From NCBI GenBank assembly GCA_003224075.1, contig QHYF01000127.1:1-6487 (forward strand): 6,487 bases of DNA, given 5' to 3'. Numbering within the stretch: position 1 is the first letter of the stretch; each line of letters starts with the position of its first letter. Source of the DNA: Acidobacteriota bacterium (lineage in GTDB: Bacteria; Acidobacteriota; Terriglobia; Acidiferrales; UBA7541). Under the pieces are notes generated by a model. The model ran no database searches. It worked only from the letters and a program-made list of their open reading frames with translations, and was not told where the DNA came from. Positions 1-5,342 of this stretch are shown piece by piece. The position numbers and the translations under genes were made by a program.

Positions 1-136
1 CGTCTTCCATGGAGCGGTAAGTGCCGGCGCAACGGAAGCCCGCGGTGCCGTTGATGATCATCGCCAGTCCTTCGCGGATCTCGCGGCGGTCTTCGATGAT
101 AGCGACGCGGATAGGAGTTTCGGTTACGGCGGTCAT
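1..136 (-). CDS. Response regulator, receiver domain N-terminus (partial, runs off the window)
   Basis: Only the first 45 residues are visible; the gene continues beyond base 1. The translation starts MTAVTETPIRVAIIEDRREI. Residues 9-16 form the first beta strand of a CheY-like receiver domain and end in the acidic pair E15-D16, which in this family helps bind the Mg2+ used for phosphotransfer. Helix 1 (REIREGLAMII) follows. The phosphoacceptor aspartate and any output domain lie outside the window. This opening is typical of NarL/FixJ-type regulators, which usually end in a LuxR helix-turn-helix, but that part cannot be seen. The ATG at 136 is supported by a Shine-Dalgarno match AAAGGA (bases 150-145) 8 bases upstream. 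The gene lies downstream of, and on the same strand as, a HisKA_3 sensor kinase. That kinase class normally phosphorylates NarL-type regulators, so this is its likely partner (inference). Confidence 0.88.
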   Translation of the reverse strand, partial: MTAVTETPIRVAIIEDRREIREGLAMIINGTAGFRCAGTYRSMED

Positions 137-144
137 GGGGATTT

Positions 145-150
145 TCCTTT
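145..150 (-). promoter_or_regulatory. Ribosome binding site of the response regulator
   Basis: AAAGGA on the minus strand, 8 bases before the ATG at 136. It fixes the start of the response regulator, whose reading frame would otherwise rest on its receiver-domain similarity alone. Confidence 0.7.
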
Positions 151-201
151 AGCTTAGTGGCATCACGGCTCGGGAGCAAGATTGCTGTTCTAGGGGTTTG
201 C

Positions 202-229
202 CCGGAACGGCGTCGCCTGGCCGTTCCGG
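202..229 (-). terminator. Perfect 10-bp stem-loop between the exported-protein gene and the response regulator; possible terminator or attenuator
   Basis: CCGGAACGGC (202-211) and GCCGTTCCGG (220-229) are exact reverse complements separated by 8 bases. The stem is strong (7 G-C pairs in 10) and lies 51 bases past the stop codon of the small exported-protein gene and 65 bases before the response regulator start. No run of T follows the stem on the minus strand, so it is not a canonical intrinsic terminator. It could instead limit read-through, protect an upstream mRNA end, or serve as a protein-binding palindrome. The structure is seen directly; its role is inferred. Confidence 0.45.
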
Positions 230-280
230 ACACGAAGGCGGGCGGAGTTACTGAACCATCTTGCCGCAGCTCGGCCGTCG

Positions 281-799
281 TTACTGGGGGATACCGAGCC
301 CAAAGACGACATGCGGGTCGGCGGCGAACGTCTGCACCTGCCCAGTGAGCGCATTCATCACCTCGAGCGTAGGCGTCGGGAGATCTAGCGGGGAACCCGG
401 CCCCGGGGGGTAAACCACCTTGAGGCAGGGTGCAAGTGTGCGAATCTCCGGGCCGATAGCGGCAAAGATATCCGCCTGGATGGTGGTTTGCGCGACGCGA
501 TATTCCGGGCCGACCACGAACGCGATAGAAAACGTGCGGCCGGAGGAAACCATTACGGTATTGTCGTAAACGACGTTTCCAGCGTTGTCTTCGAGGCGGA
601 ACTCCACGGGCACCGTAATCGGGCTGCCGATGTGGTCGGTCAGTTGGAAGTTGAGCACCACGGCTTGCCAGGGCCCCTTGTGTATTGCGCCCCAGTGGTA
701 CATAACCTCTGTGGGCGCTGTGGTCTGGGCCGACCCTCGCGGGGCGGCCACCAGCACCAGCGCGAATGCAAACAGCAACATCAGAATCTTTTTGGTCAT
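281..799 (-). CDS. Small exported protein of unknown function
   Basis: A 172-residue protein I cannot assign to a family. Residues 1-24 are a clear Sec signal peptide: K3-K4, then a hydrophobic core (ILMLLFAFALVLVAA), then a likely signal peptidase I site after G-S-A (A24/Q25). There is no lipobox cysteine, so it is probably released to the periplasm or outside rather than lipidated. The mature part is about 148 residues, has no second membrane segment, alternates polar and hydrophobic residues in a beta-rich way (for example around residues 44-95), and contains one cysteine, C125. A proline/glycine-rich linker (about 131-143) separates a short C-terminal segment. The start is supported by AAGGAG 8 bases upstream. 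The gene sits between a sensor kinase (136 bases upstream) and a response regulator (144 bases downstream) on the same strand. That hints at a role linked to the signalling pair, but nothing in the protein itself shows one. Confidence 0.78.
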   Translation of the reverse strand: MTKKILMLLFAFALVLVAAPRGSAQTTAPTEVMYHWGAIHKGPWQAVVLNFQLTDHIGSPITVPVEFRLEDNAGNVVYDNTVMVSSGRTFSIAFVVGPEYRVAQTTIQADIFAAIGPEIRTLAPCLKVVYPPGPGSPLDLPTPTLEVMNALTGQVQTFAADPHVVFGLGIPQ

Positions 800-807
800 T
801 GTCTTGT

Positions 808-813
808 CTCCTT
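808..813 (-). promoter_or_regulatory. Ribosome binding site of the exported-protein gene
   Basis: AAGGAG on the minus strand, within a longer AAAAAGGAGA, 8 bases before the ATG at 799. This strong match supports the gene being real and the chosen start, which places a complete signal peptide at the N-terminus. Confidence 0.75.
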
Positions 814-854
814 TTTCTGTCGGGTTTTATCGTTCCGACGCGGCCCACAATAGG

Positions 855-873
855 GCATGCGCTTTCGGCATGC
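855..873. repeat. Pair of GCATGC palindromes upstream of the exported-protein gene
   Basis: GCATGC occurs at 855-860 and 868-873, 13 bases apart, in the 136-base gap between the kinase stop and the exported-protein start. Because the unit is itself a palindrome, the pair is both a direct and an inverted repeat and can form a 6-bp stem with a 7-base loop. It may be an operator for separate expression of the exported-protein gene. No convincing promoter hexamers were found beside it. Confidence 0.3.
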
Positions 874-935
874 ACCACGCAGACTTGTAGTGACGTGAAG
901 GAAAAATAGTGACAACCGGGGATTGGCCTACAAAC

Positions 936-3900
936 TTACGTAGAAAGCCGCAGATCCAGTGTGATGGCGGTGCCGGCGCCCGGCGCTGAGACGACCGCCA
1001 GCGTGCCGCCAAGGGCTCGGGCGCGGCGGCGCAGGCTGATCAACCCGTGCCCGTCGGCTGGGAGGGACGGATCGAAGCCCTTTCCGTTGTCGCGCAGTTC
1101 GAGCCGGAGCACGCCGTCCTGGATGGCCAGGCGGATCACGGCCTCGCTGCACCCGGAGTGCTTCACCATATTGTTGATGGCCTCTTTATAGATGAGAAAC
1201 AGTTCGCGACGCAGACTGGCGGCCAGCTTGACTTCCGCGTCGGGCGGCGGCAGTTCCAGGCGGGGAGTCGCATCGCCGCTGGCAAAAGCATCGCCGGCCA
1301 GGCGGCGCATGCGTTGCGTAAGGTCGGAGAGGTGGTCCTTGGCCGGGTTGATAGCCCAAACGATGTCGCTCATGGCGTCCACGAGTTCTCGCGAAGAAGC
1401 TGCGATCGTGGAAAGCGGATGGCTCAATTCCGGCACGGTTTCCGCGCCCTGGCGGCGCGCTACCTCGCTCAGAATCGAAATCTGGGTGAGGCTCGAGCCG
1501 ACCTCGTCGTGCAGGTCGGCGGCAATCTGCTGGCGAACCTGCTCGAGCTCAGCCAGGCGCTGCTCGCGTGCGCGGTGGATCTCCCGGCGGTGCGCCGCGC
1601 GGTAGCGTTCGAAGGCGACAAGTCCGGTGGCCAGCACCAGAGCGGCCAGCGTCAGGAACCACCAGCGAAGATAAATGGGAGGCAGCACGCGAAAGGTCGC
1701 GCGGGCCGGCTGCGGGCTGCGCGCGCCGCCGGCGGATACAGCCCGCACCTCGAATTCGTATCTGCCCGGCGCGAGGTTGGCAAACACCACGGAGCGCAAG
1801 CGGCTGGGCGCGCTCCAATTATCGCTCGCCCCAACCAGCCGATATTCGTAGGACAACGCTTGCCCCATGGCAAAGCTGATTCCGAAGAAGTCAATCTCCA
1901 GTTGTGACCGGCCTGGAATCAGCTCTAAACCTGAAAGACTGACCTCACCGGCAGGGGAAATGGGCTGCTCCACACCGGCGATGCGTAATCCTCCGATGCG
2001 CACTTGCAGTGCGGAAGGCTCCTCGCGCTCTCTCGGTTGATAGTAGGAGAGTCCTTGCGTGGTACTGAACCACAACCTTCCCCGTCTGTCGGCGTATGTC
2101 GAAACCCCTTCGCCGCCGGCCAGCCCGTCATTGGCCGTGTAGATTTCCGCGATGCGAGCGGTTGCGGTTCCGTTGACGGTGGAAGCATTCTCGATATGCA
2201 CGACCCCTTGCGACGTAAAGGCATAGATGCTGCCGAAGGTATCCTCCACCATACGTCCAACGCTCCCGCCTAGTTCCTTGGGAGTTGCGATCAAAGCCGG
2301 CTGCAATTGTGCCTTGTCCAGGCTGTCGATGCGATACAGCCCGAAAACAGTCGTGCACCACAGTCGCCCGGCGTGGTCCGCCACGGTCGTGCCGATGCCG
2401 CCGGGCGGCAGCCCATCGGCCTGGGTCAGCATGCGAAAGCGGCCCGCCTCGTAGCGAGCGATGCCGCCATCGCGGAAGGTGACCCACAGCACCCCGCGCG
2501 GGTCGTCATAAAAGCTGGTGGGGGCGTTAAAAGGTTGCAAGCCGTCGGCATCTGAGTACGTCTGAAAGCGCCCCGAGGTGCGGTCCCACCGCGTGAGCAC
2601 CGCGTGTCCGGGAATTAGGCCAGCGCTCCAGATGTCGCCGCGAGAATCTTCGAATAGACGCGTAATGCTGTCCTGCGCCAGCCCATCGCGGCTGGTGTAC
2701 ACGTGGGGCACGGAGGTGGCGAGGTCCTCGATCCGCCGGATGCCTGAGAAACGGACGAGCCCGGCGGCAGTGGCGAACCACCAGTCGCCGGCACGGTCCT
2801 GAAGCGCTTCCAGATTGCCGCGCCAGCCAGTTCGCCGCGCAACAGTCGGGATGTTGGCGCGCACGGCGTGGAAGCTCTGGCCGTCGAAGCGGCTCACGCG
2901 CCAGTCCTGGCTGACGGCGATCAACTCGCCGGCGCGACTTTCGAACACCGCGGCAACAGCCCGGCCCAATCCGTCGGCCTGTCCAAATGTAACGAATCCG
3001 CGCCGTGCCAGCCGCAGCAGTCCGCCGGCTTGTATGCCCAGCCACAAGTTCCCTTCGTCATCGTCAGCAACGGCGCTGAGCAAATCCTGGAAGCGGTGAT
3101 CCCGGAGCTGCGTGAAGCGGCCGGTGGAATATTCCAAAACTGTGCCGCCAAAGATGATGTGGATGGCGCCGGATTGCAATCGGGCAATACCAGGAACCGA
3201 AGGGAAAGTGCCTGCTTGGATCGATTGAGAAGTGTCAAAATAAGCCGCCTCGCCCAGCGCTCGCGGCAATGCGGGATTCCCGCGCAGGATACTGTCGAAT
3301 TTGCGCGTTATCGCGCGGCTGATGGACTCGTCTTCCAACGGCAAACTGGCCTTCTCTTGCCGTCCATAAGAAGAGGCCGCAGGGTGCTTGAATATCGCCA
3401 AGCCGGATTGATGGCCGATCCACAGCAAGCCGTTTTCCGGGGCATAGAGAAGAGAAAAGACGTTGTCGGTTTCTGAGTTCCGGCGGATGGCGTACGAAAC
3501 AATGCGGCCGCCAGGGAGAATGCGAACCAGCCCAAATCGCGTACCCACCCACAGGCTGCCCTCCGGGTCGCGGACTATAGCCCACACCTGCACCATTTCA
3601 TCCGGATGCCCGCGCCGTCGCAGACCCACGCGCGTGAATGCCGGCGTGCCATTTGCGCCTGCGGCCATTCGGAACAGCCCGCCATCGGTGCCGACCCAAA
3701 TCGCTCCATCCGGCCCTCGCATCAGGCGGTTCACGCGATTCGACGTGGGCTCGCTGCTGACTGGAAACGCTTCGTAGCGGCGCGTGGCGGAGGAGAGCGA
3801 GAAGCGAATTACTCCACCTCCGTTGGAGGCGAGCCAGAAGTCACCCTCTGGAGTTTCGATAAGGTCGTTGATTGCGGGAAATGGAAGGCCCTGTGCGACA

Positions 3901-4127
3901 CCGAAACTTTGGAAGTGCGCGCCGTCAAAGCGGCTAATGCCGCCTCCCGTGCAGATCCAAAGCAGCCCGCGCGAGTCGGAGACAATGCGCACCACGCGAT
4001 TGTCAGCCAGCCCGTCCGCCGTCGTGAAGGAGCGAATCGGCAGTTCGCGTGCGCCAAGCGAGGCAGTCAGCAGAAGTATGGCAAACAGCAGTCGAAATAC
4101 CGTTAAGCCGTCTTTTTTGCGCGCCAT
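936..4127 (-). CDS. Membrane sensor histidine kinase with two seven-bladed periplasmic propellers (Reg_prop/Y_Y_Y/HisKA_3/HATPase)
   Basis: This 1063-residue kinase senses an extracytoplasmic signal and autophosphorylates on histidine. Residues 1-26 form a signal sequence. Residues about 30-700 contain 14 Reg_prop-like blades, seen as repeated G-x-[LI]-W-[VIL] motifs starting near 54, 95, 141, 190, 233, 320, 359, 400, 447, 497, 545, 587, 632 and 683. This fits the two seven-bladed propellers known for this sensor class. A Y_Y_Y domain (about 740-815; Y760, Y762, Y790) leads to one transmembrane helix (about 819-839) and a coiled linker. The HisKA_3 H-box is DLHDEVGSSL, with H873 as phosphoacceptor and D874-E875 beside it. 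The HATPase shows the N-box (KEAINNMVKH, 981-990), DNGKGFD (1013-1019), GHGL (1026-1029) and GAGT (1050-1053). No kinase residue appears to be missing. Unlike Bacteroides hybrid HTCS proteins, it ends at the ATPase with no fused receiver or DNA-binding domain. It therefore needs a separate regulator, probably the one at 136-1. The ligand is unknown; characterised relatives often respond to glycans. Confidence 0.97.
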   Translation of the reverse strand: MARKKDGLTVFRLLFAILLLTASLGARELPIRSFTTADGLADNRVVRIVSDSRGLLWICTGGGISRFDGAHFQSFGVAQGLPFPAINDLIETPEGDFWLASNGGGVIRFSLSSATRRYEAFPVSSEPTSNRVNRLMRGPDGAIWVGTDGGLFRMAAGANGTPAFTRVGLRRRGHPDEMVQVWAIVRDPEGSLWVGTRFGLVRILPGGRIVSYAIRRNSETDNVFSLLYAPENGLLWIGHQSGLAIFKHPAASSYGRQEKASLPLEDESISRAITRKFDSILRGNPALPRALGEAAYFDTSQSIQAGTFPSVPGIARLQSGAIHIIFGGTVLEYSTGRFTQLRDHRFQDLLSAVADDDEGNLWLGIQAGGLLRLARRGFVTFGQADGLGRAVAAVFESRAGELIAVSQDWRVSRFDGQSFHAVRANIPTVARRTGWRGNLEALQDRAGDWWFATAAGLVRFSGIRRIEDLATSVPHVYTSRDGLAQDSITRLFEDSRGDIWSAGLIPGHAVLTRWDRTSGRFQTYSDADGLQPFNAPTSFYDDPRGVLWVTFRDGGIARYEAGRFRMLTQADGLPPGGIGTTVADHAGRLWCTTVFGLYRIDSLDKAQLQPALIATPKELGGSVGRMVEDTFGSIYAFTSQGVVHIENASTVNGTATARIAEIYTANDGLAGGEGVSTYADRRGRLWFSTTQGLSYYQPREREEPSALQVRIGGLRIAGVEQPISPAGEVSLSGLELIPGRSQLEIDFFGISFAMGQALSYEYRLVGASDNWSAPSRLRSVVFANLAPGRYEFEVRAVSAGGARSPQPARATFRVLPPIYLRWWFLTLAALVLATGLVAFERYRAAHRREIHRAREQRLAELEQVRQQIAADLHDEVGSSLTQISILSEVARRQGAETVPELSHPLSTIAASSRELVDAMSDIVWAINPAKDHLSDLTQRMRRLAGDAFASGDATPRLELPPPDAEVKLAASLRRELFLIYKEAINNMVKHSGCSEAVIRLAIQDGVLRLELRDNGKGFDPSLPADGHGLISLRRRARALGGTLAVVSAPGAGTAITLDLRLST

Positions 4128-4161
4128 GCAGCCCGCCCCCGCTGCGGGAGGCCGTCAAGTC

Positions 4162-4167
4162 AATATA
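4162..4167 (-). promoter_or_regulatory. Weak -10 candidate for the sensor kinase gene
   Basis: TATATT on the minus strand lies 34 bases before the kinase ATG at 4127, a suitable distance for a short leader. The hexamer 17 bases further upstream (TCCAAA) matches the -35 consensus at only three positions, so this would be a weak or activator-dependent promoter. The kinase also has a poor ribosome binding site, only a G-rich stretch (GGGGGCGGGC) just before the ATG. Confidence 0.25.
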
Positions 4168-4269
4168 TATGTCCCGGCGCGGCCTTTGGATAGCGAAATT
4201 GCCGACCCCTGCGGAAAGCAAAGGGGCGTTCGCTCTGCTCATGGTGACGGTTGATGGAGGGCGGGGAGT

Positions 4270-4312
4270 CGGAATTCTGAGCCTCATTGATTCCGCGTAA
4301 GTTACTGATTCC
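4270..4312. promoter_or_regulatory. Operator-like cluster of three GATTCC motifs
   Basis: CGGAAT (4270-4275) pairs with ATTCCG (4290-4295) as an exact 6-bp inverted repeat with a 14-base centre. The right arm lies in TGATTCC (4288-4294), which recurs directly at 4306-4312, 18 bases on. Spaced inverted and direct copies of one short motif in a divergent intergenic region are the usual look of a regulator binding site. The kinase's partner regulator is a candidate binder, but this is inference and six- to seven-base repeats can occur by chance. Confidence 0.3.
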
Positions 4313-4383
4313 ATTAAACGAGAAAAGACTAAAGACTAAAAGCACCAGATTTGCCCGAGTGAGGTACACGGCGGGTACAGACC

Positions 4384-4401
4384 GCGCCTCTATTGGGGCG
4401 C
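4384..4401. repeat. Small inverted repeat in the divergent intergenic region
   Basis: GCGCCTC (4384-4390) and GGGGCGC (4395-4401) form a 7-bp stem including one G-T pair, with the loop TATT. No T run follows on either strand, so it is not an intrinsic terminator. A role is not apparent. Confidence 0.3.
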
Positions 4402-4552
4402 ATGAAGCGACTGATGGACACGACTGGGGCTAGGGTAAACGAGGCCAAGAACCGAATCACCCAACTTCCCGAGTTGAGTCCCGAATTTTTGTCGCAGTGC
4501 AGGTATCAGGTAACTATTTGAGCACAACCGTCGTCGGCCACGCCTCGCTGGG

Positions 4553-4598
4553 CTTGAGGATTTGGCCCCTATCTTTATAATACGCACTTCTTTATAAT
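4553..4598 (+). promoter_or_regulatory. Promoter of the NusG-paralogue/polysaccharide operon
   Basis: TTGAGG (4554-4559) matches the -35 consensus TTGACA at its first four positions and lies 16 bases before the perfect -10 TATAAT at 4576-4581. Read one base earlier, CTTGAG gives a 17-base spacer. A second perfect TATAAT at 4593-4598 has no good -35 of its own, because the bases 17 upstream fall in the first repeat copy. Transcription starting near 4588 would give a leader of about 155 bases before the ATG at 4743. The match is to the general housekeeping sigma factor consensus; no start site has been measured. Confidence 0.6.
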
Positions 4599-4603
4599 AC
4601 GCA
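4572..4603 (+). repeat. 15-base direct repeat containing two perfect TATAAT hexamers
   Basis: The unit TCTTTATAATACGCA occurs at 4572-4586 and again, identically, at 4589-4603, giving a period of 17 bases with a 2-base spacer. Each copy holds a consensus -10 hexamer (4576-4581 and 4593-4598). The repeat is exact although it lies in non-coding DNA, which suggests a recent duplication or selection. Confidence 0.85.
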
Positions 4604-4665
4604 GTCGTTCGGTGAACCCTCTCAAGCGCCGCACTACGTGCGATTCTTGTTCGCCCCCCTTCCAG

Positions 4666-4687
4666 GCACTGCCTTAAATGGCGGTGC
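4666..4687 (+). promoter_or_regulatory. Leader RNA hairpin, possible antiterminator recruitment site
   Basis: GCACTGCC (4666-4673) and GGCGGTGC (4680-4687) can form an 8-bp RNA stem with a single G-U pair and the 6-base loop UUAAAU. It lies in the predicted leader, 55 bases before the ATG of a NusG paralogue. No T run follows, so it is not an intrinsic terminator. Its 3' arm holds GGCGGT, which also occurs in the enterobacterial ops element GGCGGTAGCGTG, but the match stops there. Specialised NusG proteins are recruited by leader elements of this kind: ops DNA for RfaH and an RNA hairpin for LoaP. A recruitment role is inferred from position and structure only. Confidence 0.4.
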
Positions 4688-4742
4688 AAATATCAGAAGT
4701 GAGAAAACGCCATCTAAGAGGCGAAAGCGAAGCTCTGTCTTA

Positions 4743-5318
4743 ATGTTGACAAAGATCGAAAGAAACTGGAATTTGCCTGATACATCAAGACGCTGGTACG
4801 CCGCATACACCAAGCCTTGTCACGAAAAGCGCGTGGCGGAGCACCTGGAAATCCGCAAGATCGAATTGTTTCTCCCACTTTATCGCGGCTCGCGGCATTG
4901 GAATAACGGCTGCAACATCACGCTCGAAAGGCCGCTCTTCCCCGGATACGTGTTCGTGCACATCCCGCTGAACGAACGGGTACGCGTTCTGAAATTGTCG
5001 GGCGTCGTCTCCATCGTGGGTACAACGCGCGAGCCGACGCCGCTGCCGGACGAGGACATCGAGCGACTTCGTTCCGGACTCCCTTTGGTGAATGCCGAGC
5101 CCCATCCCGTCCTCACGGTCGGAGAAAGAGTGAGAATCCGCCGCGGTCCCCTGGAAGGCTGGAGCGGTATCGTCTCTCGCATCCAGAATCGGTTCCGGGT
5201 GGTTCTTACACTGGACTTAATCATGAAGAGCGTGGCCGTGGAGGTTTGCGCGGATGATGTGGAACCCATCGGCACGCACGAACCGAGCTACCGCGCAATG
5301 GCGGCTTGCGCGCGCTGA
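4743..5318 (+). CDS. Specialised NusG-family transcription antiterminator (UpxY/RfaH/LoaP-like)
   Basis: From the ATG at 4743 this is a 191-residue NusG paralogue. Residues about 17-112 are the NGN domain that binds RNA polymerase: it opens with WYAAYTKPCHEKRVAEHL, where W18-Y19 and the K-x-E-x-x-V pattern are typical, and contains the conserved PLFPGYVFV at 64-72. Residues about 126-170 are the KOW domain (VGERVRIRRGPLEGWSGIV). It is probably not the housekeeping nusG, because it lies immediately upstream of a polysaccharide export gene rather than beside secE and ribosomal genes. Such paralogues suppress termination in long capsule or exopolysaccharide operons. The frame stays open back to a GTG at 4638, adding 35 residues (Arg/Lys/Ser-rich near their end) that do not belong to the NGN fold. 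I therefore prefer ATG 4743, although neither start has a good Shine-Dalgarno sequence. The next gene begins 24 bases after the stop. Confidence 0.93.
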   Translation: MLTKIERNWNLPDTSRRWYAAYTKPCHEKRVAEHLEIRKIELFLPLYRGSRHWNNGCNITLERPLFPGYVFVHIPLNERVRVLKLSGVVSIVGTTREPTPLPDEDIERLRSGLPLVNAEPHPVLTVGERVRIRRGPLEGWSGIVSRIQNRFRVVLTLDLIMKSVAVEVCADDVEPIGTHEPSYRAMAACAR

Positions 5319-5342
5319 GGAAGGCGCCTTGGAAACAAGAAA

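Larger units (their letters stand above)
4128..4742. other. Divergent intergenic region between the kinase gene and the polysaccharide operon
   Basis: About 615 bases with no convincing gene on either strand. Short open frames here lack ribosome binding sites and recognisable protein features. From left to right it contains an AT-rich patch (4161-4170) that may be the kinase promoter, a GATTCC motif cluster (4270-4312), and a tandem AAAGACT pair (4324-4337). A 7-bp stem with a 4-base loop follows (4384-4401), then the promoter repeat (4572-4603) and a leader hairpin (4666-4687). It is looser in base composition than the flanking genes, as expected for regulatory DNA. It carries control signals for transcription leaving in both directions. 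Confidence 0.7.

Noticed and set aside
1047..1907. 286-codon open frame on the plus strand
   Set aside because: It is antisense to the kinase's catalytic and Y_Y_Y region, where the minus-frame protein has intact H, N and G boxes. The plus-frame product has no recognisable features and no supporting ribosome binding site.
2527..3045. 172-codon minus-strand frame overlapping the kinase in another frame
   Set aside because: It is an alternate-frame shadow of the propeller region with an Arg-rich composition typical of out-of-frame GC-rich translation.
4206..4226. CCCCT...AGGGG inverted repeat as a terminator
   Set aside because: The stem is only 5 bp with a long centre, no T run follows on either strand, and no gene ends near it.
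4324..4337. Tandem AAAGACT repeat
   Set aside because: Two copies of a 7-mer in an A-rich patch are short enough to arise by chance, and nothing around them suggests a function.
4160..4369. Possible small 69-residue protein with a hydrophobic N-terminus on the minus strand
   Set aside because: The N-terminus looks faintly signal-like, but it starts at a GTG with no Shine-Dalgarno sequence, the rest has no protein-like pattern, and it covers the putative kinase promoter and operator motifs.
4390..4689. 99-residue minus-strand frame in the intergenic region
   Set aside because: It overlaps the promoter repeat and leader hairpin of the plus-strand operon. It has no ribosome binding site or recognisable motif, and the composition is Arg/Ser-rich.
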